64,000 nt of DNA from positions 1-64,000 of the forward strand of contig NZ_JAXMNY010000001.1 in assembly GCF_034670185.1 (NCBI RefSeq). The letters are read 5' to 3'. Shown piece after piece: positions 43,034 through 52,489 of the stretch; position 1 is the stretch's first letter; each line of letters starts with the position of its first letter. The translations under genes and the position numbers were made by a program. Below the pieces are notes generated by a model. That model was given only the letters and a program-made list of their open reading frames with translations. It had not been told where the DNA came from and ran no database searches. The stretch comes from Nisaea sp. GTDB taxonomy: Bacteria > Pseudomonadota > Alphaproteobacteria > Thalassobaculales > Thalassobaculaceae.

Positions 43034-43666
43034 TCAGATCTTCACGACGTGTTCACGAAACCTGTGGTTACTCTGCAGCTTCGGCTTGTCGTGATCTTCG
43101 TCGTTCAGGTATTTGATCGACGGCTTGCCGAGAAAATCCCGGGGCAACAGGTGGGCCCGCACGAACTGGCTTTCGCCGTCCGTCACATTGAATGCCGTGA
43201 CAGGCGAGTTGGTATCCTCGAACCAGACCTCGCCCGGTGTGATCTCGGTGCTGTCGTGGTCGGAACGAATTTCGAGAGCGCCCTTGATCAGATAACGGTA
43301 ACCAGGTCCGGGATGAACGTGCCTGTAAGCCACCGCGCCGGACGGGAAGCCGACGGTGTCCAGTCGAAAAACGACCTCACCCGGAGCGATGCTCAACGGC
43401 GCGGTTTTTACCAACTTGCAATGTTCCGGGGGCTCCACTGGCGTTTTTCCGATGCTCCAGACACATATCTGGCCGACGCCCCTTATGGGGAGCGGCTTGG
43501 GTCCGGAGACAAAATCGGTTTTACCAGGTCCAAGCGCCGTGTTGCCCAAAAGGAAAGACCCGACCTCCACGTAGAGCATTGCTGGCCCCGGCGGGATCAG
43601 AAGCTCCATCTCCTGCGGACGGTCGCTGGCAAACACCTGAAAGATCATGTGCGGCATCTTTGTCAT
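43034..43666 (-). CDS. Cupin-domain protein of unknown function
   Basis: 210 aa. A single cupin fold is suggested by VAYRHVHPGPGYRYLIKGALEI and TPGEVWFEDTNSPVTAFN, with candidate metal ligands His and Glu in the first motif. It is the first gene of the minus-strand catabolic operon. It may be an isomerase, decarboxylase, dioxygenase or sensor; the sequence does not decide. Confidence 0.75.
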   Translation of the reverse strand: MTKMPHMIFQVFASDRPQEMELLIPPGPAMLYVEVGSFLLGNTALGPGKTDFVSGPKPLPIRGVGQICVWSIGKTPVEPPEHCKLVKTAPLSIAPGEVVFRLDTVGFPSGAVAYRHVHPGPGYRYLIKGALEIRSDHDSTEITPGEVWFEDTNSPVTAFNVTDGESQFVRAHLLPRDFLGKPSIKYLNDEDHDKPKLQSNHRFREHVVKI

Positions 43667-43703
43667 ATTGTCATTTAAAACACGCTTTTTTGATATTAAC
43701 CAG

Positions 43704-43719
43704 AAAAAATCGATTTTTT
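43704..43719. promoter_or_regulatory. AT-rich perfect palindrome in the divergent catabolic promoter region
   Basis: AAAAAATCGATTTTTT is a perfect 16-base palindrome, flanked by the further inverted pair CAGAAAA/TTTTCTG (43701-43707 and about 43723-43729). It sits midway in the 176-base AT-rich gap between the cupin operon and the divergent TRAP operon. It is a good candidate operator for the GntR/FCD protein. Confidence 0.5.
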
Positions 43720-43842
43720 TGATTTTCTGAAGATAATATGTTTAAGCTGACATACAAATGGGATCAGGCTGCAAAAATGCGGCCGGCTTCTTAGGCGTCG
43801 ATTAAAAAAGGCGTTCGTATTCAAGGCGATGGGAGGAAAAAC

Positions 43843-44883
43843 ATGCGTCTCAAGATGATTTCGATGTTGGCGGCGACTGCGGCGATGGTCGGCCTCGCGC
43901 CACCAAGCCAGGCGGCCGTGGACGGCCCGGACGTATTCTGGAAGCTGTCGATGTGGGGCAACCCGCGCGCCCTGTCTGCCGGGATGGAGCGGCTGGCGGA
44001 GAAAGTCGCGGCCGAAACAAACGGTAAATTCAAGATCAAGATCTTCTATGGCGGCCAGCTGTCGAAGTCGCGGGAGAACCTCGACGGTCTGAAGCTGAAC
44101 GCATTCGAAGGCGCAGCGTTCTGCAATTTCTATCACCCCGGCAAAAACCCGGCATTCATGGTGTTCTCGTTGCCGTTCCTGCCGTTGGGCGACCCGAAAG
44201 TCGATAAGTATGTCCGCTCGAAGATGATGAGCCATCCGGCCATGATCGCCGATATGGACAAGTGGAATGCAGTTCCCTATGTGTCCGGTCTGCTCCCCCA
44301 GTATGAAATCCTGGGTAAGGGAAAACCGCCGCTGAAGCTGGAAGACTGGAACGGTATGCGGGTGCGCGCCGGAGGTGGTCTCGGTTCGGCCATGGAAAAA
44401 CTGGGCGCCGTGCGGCAGACCCTGCCGGCGGGCGAAACCTCGACCGCGTTTCAGCGCGGGGCGCTCGATGCCGCAGCATTCCCCTATACCTATGCCCATG
44501 TCGCCTTCAAGATTTCCGACGAGGCAGACTGGTATACCTCGAACCTGACGCCGGGCACGTCTGAGTGCGGTTGGATCTTCAACAAGACCGCCTACGGCAA
44601 ACTGCCGAAGCAATACCAGGATCTGCTGACGGGCATGCGGGACGAAGTCATGGACGTGACCCAGGCTGCTTATGCGGAGCAGGACAAGAAGAACCTGCCG
44701 ATGTTCGAGAAGACGATGCAGAAGATCGTCTATGACGAGGCTACGCTAGAGGCGTTCCGCAAGGTTGCCGGCCAGCCGGTCTGGGATGAGTGGATTGCGG
44801 CGAATTCCGACAAGTTCGACGCAAAAGGTGTCTTCGATGCGATCTGGCAGTATGCCGAGGAAGCAAAGGCGACGCTCAAGTAG
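43843..44883 (+). CDS. TRAP transporter substrate-binding protein (DctP), second system
   Basis: 346-aa periplasmic protein with a signal peptide (about 1-24). DctP-type features include FYGGQLSKSRENLDGLKLNAFEG, the Arg-containing WNGMRVRAGGG and FQRGALDAAAFPYTYAHVAFKI. It is divergent from the intradiol dioxygenase operon and belongs with the dctQ and dctM genes that follow. A stem-loop follows the stop. The ligand is unknown. Confidence 0.92.
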   Translation: MRLKMISMLAATAAMVGLAPPSQAAVDGPDVFWKLSMWGNPRALSAGMERLAEKVAAETNGKFKIKIFYGGQLSKSRENLDGLKLNAFEGAAFCNFYHPGKNPAFMVFSLPFLPLGDPKVDKYVRSKMMSHPAMIADMDKWNAVPYVSGLLPQYEILGKGKPPLKLEDWNGMRVRAGGGLGSAMEKLGAVRQTLPAGETSTAFQRGALDAAAFPYTYAHVAFKISDEADWYTSNLTPGTSECGWIFNKTAYGKLPKQYQDLLTGMRDEVMDVTQAAYAEQDKKNLPMFEKTMQKIVYDEATLEAFRKVAGQPVWDEWIAANSDKFDAKGVFDAIWQYAEEAKATLK

Positions 44884-44897
44884 CACGAACAATGTTG

Positions 44898-44935
44898 AGG
44901 GAACTCGAGTGGCGCTCGCGTCGCCCGAGTTCCCT
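44898..44935 (+). terminator. Intercistronic stem-loop after dctP
   Basis: A stem of 9-10 bp (44899-44907 with 44926-44934) with an inner GGCG/CGCC stem. It lies between the binding-protein gene and the permease genes. Such elements usually stabilise or partly terminate the transcript so that the binding protein is made in excess. Confidence 0.7.
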
Positions 44936-44986
44936 TGTCGGTTTACTCGGGCTTGCAGGCAAAGCCGGTTGAAAGAGTTTATTTAG

Positions 44987-45625
44987 ATGTCATTCACGAC
45001 GCCGGGCTCCACGGAGCCGGACGGGTTCGCTTCGTTCATTCTGCGTGCCGACAGGTCGCTGTCGCCGATTGAGAACGCCGCAAGTTTCACCGCCGGAGCC
45101 GGCGTGTTCTTGCTCATGGCGCTTGGCGTGCTGCAAATTCTGCTGCGGAGCCTCTTCAACAGTCCGATCGTCGGCTACATCGATCTGGTCGAGCTATCGA
45201 TGGCGATTTTGGCCTTTCTTGGCACCGCCTATTGCCAGCGTTTGGGCGGCCATATCCGCATGGACATCCTTGTTGGCCATCTTGAAGGACGTCTTCTCTG
45301 GTTCGTCGAGAGTGTGGGTACCCTACTGGCTCTATTCATTATCGGCGTCATCATCTGGTTCGGCTGGGACCATTTCCTGAGAGCCTATGAGCTTGGCGAC
45401 ACCTCCATCGATGCCGAGTTCCCGGTCTGGCCATCAAAGCTGCTGGTCCCGGTGGCCTTCGCGATCTGGTGGCTCCGCCTGGCAATCCAGCTCGTCGGCT
45501 CGTTGCGCCTGATGATCAATCCGAGCCTGGAGCCGGCCGGGGTCCTCCTGCACAAGGACGCGGCCCAACTCGCACAGGAAGAGATCCGCGAATCTCTCGG
45601 CGAAAACAAAGGAGCGGATCGATGA
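44987..45625 (+). CDS. TRAP transporter small permease (DctQ), second system
   Basis: 212-aa membrane protein with four predicted helices (for example FLLMALGVLQILLRSLF and LVELSMAILAFLGTAYCQRLGGHIRMD). The sequence after the last helix is a longer cytoplasmic tail. It ends in an ATGA overlap with the large permease gene. Confidence 0.9.
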   Translation: MSFTTPGSTEPDGFASFILRADRSLSPIENAASFTAGAGVFLLMALGVLQILLRSLFNSPIVGYIDLVELSMAILAFLGTAYCQRLGGHIRMDILVGHLEGRLLWFVESVGTLLALFIIGVIIWFGWDHFLRAYELGDTSIDAEFPVWPSKLLVPVAFAIWWLRLAIQLVGSLRLMINPSLEPAGVLLHKDAAQLAQEEIRESLGENKGADR

Positions 45626-46941
45626 TTATCGGCATTGGTTTCGAAGATCCTTTCCTGGTTGGCCTGATCGGTACCGGGCTGCTGTTCGTGATGGTCTTGC
45701 TGGGCGTGCGGATCGTATACGCGGCCTCGATTGTCGGGCTCCTCGGTCTGGTAGAGCTCCTGGGCTGGGCCCCGGCGGCAGGCATCGTCGGAACCATTCC
45801 GCATTCCAAATCGTCGACCTATGCGCTGAGCGTGCTCCCGCTTTTCATCCTGATCGGGTTTCTGGCCTTCCATGCCGGCATGACGCAGCAGCTTTTTGAT
45901 GCGGCGCGCAAATGGATCGGCTGGGTCCCCGGCGGGCTCGCGGTCGCGACGGTGTTTGCGACCGCCGGGTTTGCCGCTGTGTCCGGTGCGTCCACGGCGA
46001 CCGCGGCCGTCTTCGCGCGGGTCGCGATCCCTGACATGCTGAAACATGGCTACGACAAATCGATGGCGGCCGGCGTGGTCGCAGCGGGTGGCACATTGGC
46101 CTCGCTGATCCCGCCTTCGGCCATCCTGGTCATCTACGCGATCATCGTCGAGGAATCCGTTGGGGCCTTGCTCCTGGCAGGGTTCCTCCCGGGTCTGGTT
46201 TCCGCACTGATCTATGCTGCGATCATCATCTTCTGGGCCAAGGTCAAGAAGAATGTCGGGCCGCCGGTGCGTGGTTTCACGTTCAGCGAGCGTATCCGGT
46301 CTCTGCCGGGAGTCATGCCGATCTTCGCAGTCGTGGTGATTATCATCACGGCGATCTATGGCGGTTGGGCGACACCGACCGAGGCTGGCGCTCTCGGCGC
46401 CGCGATCGTGTTGCTGATGGCAATATGGCGCGGCGTAAGAGCGCCCTCTATCCGCGATGCGCTCATGGAGACCGCCAAGCTCACGGCGATGATCTTCGCA
46501 ATGATCTGGGGCGTCCTGATCTTTGTCCGGTTCCTCGGTTTCTCCGGCCTGCCGGAAGCCTTCACCCAGTGGGTCCTGTCGCTGGATGCCGACCCCATGG
46601 TCATCATGATCTGCATCCTGCTAGCCTATGCCCTTTTCGGCATGTTTATGGATGCGATCGGTATGCTGCTCCTGACGCTGCCGGTGGTCTATCCTGCGGT
46701 CATCGCGCTCGGGTTCGATTCCATCTGGTTCGGCATCATCGTCGTGAAGATGGCGGAGGTTTGCCTGATAACACCGCCGATTGGCTTGAACTGCTTCGTG
46801 GTGAACGGTGTGCGGCCCGACATCCCGCTGACCACCGTGTTCCGCGGCATCATCCTGTTCTTTGTCGCCGATGTCATCACGATCGCGGTTCTCGTGGCCT
46901 TCCCCGAGATCATCACGTTCCTGCCAGAGCTGCTTCTTTAG
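45622..46941 (+). CDS. TRAP transporter large permease (DctM), second system
   Basis: 439-aa permease with about 12 helices; DctM motifs include GGTLASLIPPSAILVIYAIIVEESVG and YGGWATPTEAGALGAAIVLL. It pairs with the DctQ gene it overlaps. With the other TRAP genes this island has two complete systems within about 10 kb. Confidence 0.92.
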   Translation: MIIGIGFEDPFLVGLIGTGLLFVMVLLGVRIVYAASIVGLLGLVELLGWAPAAGIVGTIPHSKSSTYALSVLPLFILIGFLAFHAGMTQQLFDAARKWIGWVPGGLAVATVFATAGFAAVSGASTATAAVFARVAIPDMLKHGYDKSMAAGVVAAGGTLASLIPPSAILVIYAIIVEESVGALLLAGFLPGLVSALIYAAIIIFWAKVKKNVGPPVRGFTFSERIRSLPGVMPIFAVVVIIITAIYGGWATPTEAGALGAAIVLLMAIWRGVRAPSIRDALMETAKLTAMIFAMIWGVLIFVRFLGFSGLPEAFTQWVLSLDADPMVIMICILLAYALFGMFMDAIGMLLLTLPVVYPAVIALGFDSIWFGIIVVKMAEVCLITPPIGLNCFVVNGVRPDIPLTTVFRGIILFFVADVITIAVLVAFPEIITFLPELLL

Positions 46942-47215
46942 CGGCACAACAAGAGGCTTGTTCGATATAGGAGCCACCCAGCCCCTGCAGCAAAAAAGGC
47001 CCTAAAAAATACCTTCTCCTCCTCAGGCAGAGGAGATTCCCTTCTCGACTTTTTGAAATTCCTTTTGGAGGACGCGGTGCTGGTTCGCTTGGGTGCGGCG
47101 CAGCAGGTTCACTTTGGCCCGGAAAGTTCCTGCGAACTCCTCGATGAGGTCTTCCTGGCCGAGGAGGATGGAGCGGAGGCCAGCGAGGACTGACGTTGAA
47201 TATCGACCGGGTTCT
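46942..47215. other. Decayed or non-coding DNA
   Basis: No convincing intact gene. A minus-strand frame (47023-47316) ends in a helical, charged segment (FRAKVNLLRRTQANQHRVLQ) but has no recognisable family and overlaps the plus-strand remnant described next. I cannot assign it. Confidence 0.4.
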
Positions 47216-47778
47216 CCTGCAGGTTCCGCGTTCGCCCGGGAAGCGTTCGAGAAGATGTCGGGCTCCGACGACATGGCCCGTCTGCAGCAGCAGCGCGGAT
47301 CCTGACTTCCGATCATCGCCGACTACATGCGCATCCGCGCTGGCGAGAAGGCATTAAACTGATTCCTCGGCCGTTACCGTCAGGACAATAAGGGCGCGAT
47401 GGTGGAGGTGGCCGGCCGGTTCCTCGCGCGGATGACGGAAGAGCGATATCCGGAGCTGGTGACTCAGCCGAGCGACAAGGACGACAGGCTCGCAGCCTGG
47501 GGGTGCAATGGCTCCCTAAAGCAGGTCGACCCGCTGTCTGAAGGGACGCGCCCCGGCTACCTCTCGATCTCGCTCGCGGCCACCAGGTGCCGCCGCTGAT
47601 CCTGGACGATATCCTCAGTTCCTCGGACGACCCGTGTACCAAGGCGATGCTAGCGGCCTTCGCAGGTCTCGCCGAGGAGGTCCAGGTGATCGTGCTGACG
47701 TACAACGCCTATGTTCTCAGTCTTGCCGAAGCGGCGGCGGGCGGCATGCATGCAGTAGTGAGGTTGGACGCCGCATAG
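47216..47778 (+). pseudogene. Remnant of a YhaN/SbcC-like AAA ATPase
   Basis: Fragments in shifting frames match the C-terminal end of YhaN-type ATPases in the right order: a helical stretch with DDMARLQQQ, IADYMRIRAGEKAL, FLGRYRQDNKGAMVEVAGRFLARMT, SEGTRPGYLSISLA (signature region, family form SEGTRDQLYLALRLA), and PLILDDILSSSDDP (Walker B, family form LPLILDDILVxFDD) followed by QVIVLTYNAYV. Stop codons and frame changes (for example after GEKALN and after TRCRR) break it. The N-terminal Walker A half is absent. It is dead and probably marks the scar of a lost gene pair. Confidence 0.72.
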
Positions 47779-47970
47779 CTGCGCCCGAACGGCCGCTTCC
47801 CACCCAGTTGAGCCTGATGGCCTATTCGGCCGGCAGCGACCCAAAGCTGCCTTTGTATTTCCTAGCCACGTAGCCTCCCCACCCGGCGCCCCGCGCATTT
47901 CCCCCTCCCACACGGGACGGTCTGCGCTAGGGTGGCTCCCAATAAATAAAAGCGTGAGGAAACAGCCACC

Positions 47971-48591
47971 ATGAAGCTCTATTACACTCCGAACTCGCCC
48001 TATGCCCGGATCTGCCGGATAACCGCGATCGAGAGCGGGCTGGGCGAGGCGCTGGAGCTCGATTGGGTGGGGCTGCGGACGCCGGACAGCCCGGTCATTC
48101 CGGTCTCTCCGCTGGGGCGCATCCCGCTGCTGCAGGACGGTGACCTCGTGCTCTCGGAGGCGCGGCATATCTGCGCCTATCTGGACGAGAAATCCGGCAA
48201 GCGGACCGTTGCGCCCTATGGCGACTGGCAGGCCGTCGCGGCGGAGGCGCAGTCGCTCGCCTTTCTCGACGTGGTCACGGTCTGGTCGCGCGAGATGAGG
48301 CGCGCCGAGGGAGAGCGCTCCGGATCCCTGCTGGAGGTGGCGGATGTCCAGGTGAGGCGCGGTCTGGACCATCTGAACTTTACAGTAAAAGCCCCCGCAG
48401 GCGCGCCGCCGATCAGTTTCGATGCGCTCTGCGTCGTGGCGGCGCTCGGCATGATGCAGTTCTACGGGCTGGTGCCGGACTGGCGGGAGAGCTATCCGGC
48501 GCTTGCCGCCTGGTCGGATGCCTACGACACCATCGCGTCGGTCTCCGACAGCAAACCAAGCAAGGATGCGCTCCGTCCCCTCACGCGCTGA
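47971..48591 (+). CDS. Glutathione S-transferase-family protein
   Basis: 206 aa with an N-terminal thioredoxin-like domain (about 1-75) including YTPNSPYARICRI (Ser/Tyr thiol-binding region), the cis-Pro of GRIPLLQDGD and the SEARHICAYLDE glutathione site, then a helical C-terminal domain. A detoxification or isomerase role is possible. It is monocistronic, between the decayed region and the chemoreceptor gene. Confidence 0.9.
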   Translation: MKLYYTPNSPYARICRITAIESGLGEALELDWVGLRTPDSPVIPVSPLGRIPLLQDGDLVLSEARHICAYLDEKSGKRTVAPYGDWQAVAAEAQSLAFLDVVTVWSREMRRAEGERSGSLLEVADVQVRRGLDHLNFTVKAPAGAPPISFDALCVVAALGMMQFYGLVPDWRESYPALAAWSDAYDTIASVSDSKPSKDALRPLTR

Positions 48592-48630
48592 CCTGACCCG
48601 CTGATCTGGCCCGCTGACGCTCCGCGCCGG

Positions 48631-48675
48631 CCGGCCAGGGCAGACTTAATGCAGAGAGGACAGGCCGGGTTTTTT
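48631..48675 (+). terminator. Possible terminator after the GST gene
   Basis: CCGGCC at 48631-48636 pairs with GGCCGG at 48663-48668 over a 26-base loop, followed by a run of T (48670-48675). The long loop makes this a tentative call. Confidence 0.4.
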
Positions 48676-48854
48676 GTAATTAATTGAATATAATTCCCGG
48701 GAAATATTCTGGCTCAAATTCTGTGTATTCAATCACGATTGTTCATTCTCGGGCTTCCGAGGGCGTCTTGGTGCTGAAGGCTGACGGAAACAGTTGAAAT
48801 TGTTCCCGAGTCACTTCTAGATCGCCGAAAATATGGTCTTCGGGGTTAGAATTC

Positions 48855-50999
48855 GTGAAAAACATAAAGCTTTCGACAAAAATTCCGGCGCTTGTCGGGA
48901 TCGCTACCGCGCTGTCCATTCTGGTCGTCGCGTCCTTCAGTTACTTCCAGTCCGGCCGGCAGCTGGAAAAGCGCGCGGTCGACCAGCTGGAAGCTCTTTC
49001 GGTGGCGCGTGTCGATGCCCTGAAGACCCTGCTCGGCACCATCCGTGACGACATGCTGATCGTGGCCGAGAACAGTGGCACAGAGAAAGCGCTGAACGGC
49101 TTCAAGTTCGGCTTCCGGCTGTTCGCGCGGAAAGGCAATCCGACCGAGACGCTGCGGAAACTGTATGTCGAGGACAACCCCAATCCCGAGGGCAGCAAGC
49201 AGCTGCTGGATCTGGCGGAAGACGGCTCCGGCTATTCCAAATATCACGGCGAGAACCATCCCTGGTTCCGCAAGCTGGGGGAAAGCCGCGGCTATGCCGA
49301 TGTGATGCTGATCGATTCCGACGGCAATATTGTCTACAGCGTTCTCAAAGCTGCGGATTACGCGACCAACCTGTCGGAAGGCCCGGCAAAAGACACGGAG
49401 CTGGCAACGGTCTTTGCCCGGCTGGCGGAAAACCCCGAGCCGGGTCAGGTCGTGATGACTGATTTCCACGGCTATGCGCCGCGCGCCGACGCGCCGACGG
49501 CCTTTATCGCAACGCCGCTTTTTGTCCGAGGAGAATTCGCCGGCGGGCTGGTGATCCATATTCCAGCCGAAATGATCGACCGGCTGATGCGTGATACCTC
49601 CGGCATGGGGGAGACCGGCGAGACCATCCTGGTTGGCGCAGACATGCTGTTGCGCAGCAGCTCCCGCGTTTCGGGTGCCGATGCCATTCTGACGGCGGAA
49701 GCAAACACCGATGCTGCCGGAAAGGCCCTGGCTGGAGAGGAAGGCACGGTTCAGGAAAACAATTATCTCGGTGAGCCGGTCTATTCTGTCTTCAAGCCGC
49801 TGGAATTCGAGGGCGTGCGCTGGGCTGTGCTCGGAGAGATGAGCGAGGCCGAAATTCTCGGGCCGGTGCAGGATATGCGGAACATTCTCGCTGCTGTCGG
49901 TGTGGTCATGTTCCTGCTGCTGGCGGGGATCGGCTATACGACCGCACGCACGGCTTTGCGGCCGGTGGTGCAGATGACCGGTGTGATGCGCTCGCTCTCC
50001 GAAGGCGATCTCAGTGTCGAGATTCCCGGCACGGGGCGTGGCGACGAGATCGGGCAAATGGCCGCGTCCGTCGAAGTCTTTCGCGCGAACATGATCAAGA
50101 ACGAGGAAATGCAGGCCGAGCAGGAGAAGGCCCGCGAGCAGCGGGAAGCCCGGTCGCGGCGTATCGAGGAGATTACCGAGGTCTTCGACAACGCGGTCAG
50201 CGAAGCCCTTCGCAGTGTCGCCAGTGCCACTACCGAGCTTGATGCCACCGCGCAATCCATGACCAAAATTGCCGGCAATACCGAGACCCAGGCGGAATCG
50301 GTCGCGGCGGCGTCCGGTGAGGCCTCCTCCAACGTGGACATGGTCGCAGCGGCGGCGGAACAGCTTGCCTCCTCGATCCGGGAGATTGGCCAGCAGGTCA
50401 GTGAGTCCACACGGATCAGCGCGGAAGCGTCCCAACAGGCGGAGCATACCCGGGAGTCCGTCGTCGGACTCGATCAGGCAGCCCAGAAGGTCGGCGAGAT
50501 CGTCGGACTGATCAATGACATTGCCGAGCAGACAAATCTGCTGGCCCTGAACGCGACCATCGAGGCCGCACGCGCGGGTGAGGCGGGCAAGGGCTTTGCC
50601 GTGGTGGCGAGCGAGGTGAAAAACCTGGCGACCCAGACGGCCAAGGCAACCGAGGAGATCACTACGCAGATTTCGGCAATGCAGTCAGAGACGACCAGCG
50701 CGGTTAGCGCCATCCGGACAATTTCCGAGACGGTGGCCCGGGTCAGCGAGATCGCAACCGGGATTGCCTCAGCGGTCGAGGAGCAGAACTCCGCGACCAA
50801 CGAAATCAGCCGTAACGTTCAGGAAGCGGCGCAGGGCACCCAGATGGTCTCGGCCAATATCTCCTCCATGACCGAAGGGGCGCAGGATACCGGCGCTGCA
50901 GCCAGCCAGGTGCTGGAGACAGCACGCGAGGTCGCCCAGCAATCGAACACGCTGAACGACACGGTGCGCCGGTTCCTGGACGAGGTCCGCAACGCCTGA
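48855..50999 (+). CDS. Methyl-accepting chemotaxis protein
   Basis: 714-aa chemoreceptor from a GTG start. It has TM1 (about 10-32), a large periplasmic sensor region (about 33-340, likely dCache type, with VMLIDSDGNIVYS and TAFIATPLFVRGEFAGGLVIHI), TM2 (about 344-366), HAMP (about 367-420) and a signalling domain (about 440-714) with the conserved tip INDIAEQTNLLALNATIEAARAGE. The ligand is unknown. The upstream 260 bases are AT-rich and should hold its promoter. Confidence 0.93.
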   Translation: MKNIKLSTKIPALVGIATALSILVVASFSYFQSGRQLEKRAVDQLEALSVARVDALKTLLGTIRDDMLIVAENSGTEKALNGFKFGFRLFARKGNPTETLRKLYVEDNPNPEGSKQLLDLAEDGSGYSKYHGENHPWFRKLGESRGYADVMLIDSDGNIVYSVLKAADYATNLSEGPAKDTELATVFARLAENPEPGQVVMTDFHGYAPRADAPTAFIATPLFVRGEFAGGLVIHIPAEMIDRLMRDTSGMGETGETILVGADMLLRSSSRVSGADAILTAEANTDAAGKALAGEEGTVQENNYLGEPVYSVFKPLEFEGVRWAVLGEMSEAEILGPVQDMRNILAAVGVVMFLLLAGIGYTTARTALRPVVQMTGVMRSLSEGDLSVEIPGTGRGDEIGQMAASVEVFRANMIKNEEMQAEQEKAREQREARSRRIEEITEVFDNAVSEALRSVASATTELDATAQSMTKIAGNTETQAESVAAASGEASSNVDMVAAAAEQLASSIREIGQQVSESTRISAEASQQAEHTRESVVGLDQAAQKVGEIVGLINDIAEQTNLLALNATIEAARAGEAGKGFAVVASEVKNLATQTAKATEEITTQISAMQSETTSAVSAIRTISETVARVSEIATGIASAVEEQNSATNEISRNVQEAAQGTQMVSANISSMTEGAQDTGAAASQVLETAREVAQQSNTLNDTVRRFLDEVRNA

Positions 51000-51025
51000 C
51001 GGGCCTCAAGCCTCCCGGTGCGCGC

Positions 51026-52489
51026 CTATTTGGCCTCCAGCCGGTCCCGGAACCATGTCAGCACCCGGCGCCATAGCTCGTCTCCAAGGAAGGCACCTTC
51101 GATGCTGGTATCCAGGTTCGGGTTGTCGTTGACCTCGATGACGAATACTCCGTTCGCGTTCTGCTTCAGATCGACACCGTAGAGTCCGTCGCCCATCAGG
51201 GCGGCGGCCTTCACCGCGATATCGATGACCTCTGCCGGCGCCTGGCCGACAGCCATGGTTTCGAACCCACCTTCGCGGACCTGACCGTCCGGGCGATGAT
51301 GCACGATCTGCCAGTGCTTGCGGGCCATCAGATATTTGCTGACGAAAAGCGGTTCACCTGCCAGCACACCGACGCGCCAGTCGAAATCTGTCGGCATGAA
51401 TTCCTGCGCCAGCAGCAAGTCCGTCTTGCGGAACAGCTCGGCGGTCAATGTTTTCAGATGTGCCAGGTCGGTAACCTTGTGCACACCCCGGCTGAAAGAG
51501 CCGTCCGGGATCTTGACCACCATGGGGAAGTCGATTGCGTCGGTCGCTTTTGAGAGATCGCTTGCCGACGACAGCACGACTGTCTTCGGGATCGGCAGCC
51601 TGGCCGCCTCCAACTTCTCTTTCAGGAACACCTTGTTGGTGCAGCGGATCATCGACATCGTGTCGTCGATCACCGGCATGCCTTCCTGCTCCGCCCTGCG
51701 GGCGAAACGGAAGGTATGGTCATTGACCGAGGTGGTTTCCCGAATGAACAGGGCGTCGAATTCGGCGAGACGCGGCAGATCCTTCTTCTGGATCGGCTCG
51801 ACCTCGATGCCCATTTTTTCCCCGACCGCCGCCATGCGTTTCAAGGATTTGATCTGCGAGGGAGGCAGAGCTTCCTTCGGGTTATGCAGAACGGCAAGGC
51901 TCCAGCGCAGCGGAGCCTTGGATTTCGGGCCAGACCAGGAACGGCGGCTGTGAATGTCCATGGCCTCTATCAGGAAGGCCTTGTTGTCCGCACTGATCCG
52001 TTTCAGGGAGAGGGGCTTCAGGTGCCGGATACGGGTCCACTCTCCGGCATCCACTTTCACGGTGATGCCCGGGCAGCGGTACCAGTCGAACAGCAATCGG
52101 GCGAATTTCTCGTAACCCGGCAGGGACGGGCGGCCGAAGGCGACGATGAACTCGAAGCCTTCATCGCCGGTATCTCCGGCGCGGGCGCGGTCCTTATTCA
52201 GCGCCTCTTCGAGTTCCGGCATTGACGCCGCATAGAGGCTCTTGCGTGACAGCTCCAGCATGGTCTGCACGCTCGGCATAACCCGGTGCCCGCGCGCTTC
52301 GGCCAGCAACGAGGCGTAATAGCCGGCGCTCTGGTAGGCGTAGCTGCGGGCCATGTTTATGACGACCGGGCGCGAGCGTTCGAACAGGGCGGGTGCGGCG
52401 AGATAGTCGCGCACGGACATCACCTTGTGTTGCGTATCGGCCTGGTCGATATCCTTCCGACCTTCGGTAAGAATCAGCCAATCCGTCAT
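51026..52489 (-). CDS. RimK-like ATP-grasp ligase with an RLAN-type N-terminal domain
   Basis: 487 aa. An N-terminal half (about 1-225) of the RimK-associated RLAN type (LILTEGRKDIDQADTQHKVMSVRDYL) precedes a RimK-like ATP-grasp domain (about 255-480): FPMVVKIPDGSFSRGVHKV, the ATP-binding LLLAQEFMPTDFDWRVGV, and the metal-binding FVIEVNDNPNLDTSIEG. Such enzymes join amino acids by ATP-driven amide bonds. It overlaps the GNAT-C39 gene by ATGA, so the two proteins probably work together. The substrate is unknown. Confidence 0.88.
   Translation of the reverse strand: MTDWLILTEGRKDIDQADTQHKVMSVRDYLAAPALFERSRPVVINMARSYAYQSAGYYASLLAEARGHRVMPSVQTMLELSRKSLYAASMPELEEALNKDRARAGDTGDEGFEFIVAFGRPSLPGYEKFARLLFDWYRCPGITVKVDAGEWTRIRHLKPLSLKRISADNKAFLIEAMDIHSRRSWSGPKSKAPLRWSLAVLHNPKEALPPSQIKSLKRMAAVGEKMGIEVEPIQKKDLPRLAEFDALFIRETTSVNDHTFRFARRAEQEGMPVIDDTMSMIRCTNKVFLKEKLEAARLPIPKTVVLSSASDLSKATDAIDFPMVVKIPDGSFSRGVHKVTDLAHLKTLTAELFRKTDLLLAQEFMPTDFDWRVGVLAGEPLFVSKYLMARKHWQIVHHRPDGQVREGGFETMAVGQAPAEVIDIAVKAAALMGDGLYGVDLKQNANGVFVIEVNDNPNLDTSIEGAFLGDELWRRVLTWFRDRLEAK

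Noticed and set aside
47023..47316. Minus-strand frame of 97 aa in the decayed region
   Set aside because: The helical C-terminus is suggestive, but there is no family match by eye, no ribosome site, and it overlaps the YhaN-like remnant on the other strand.
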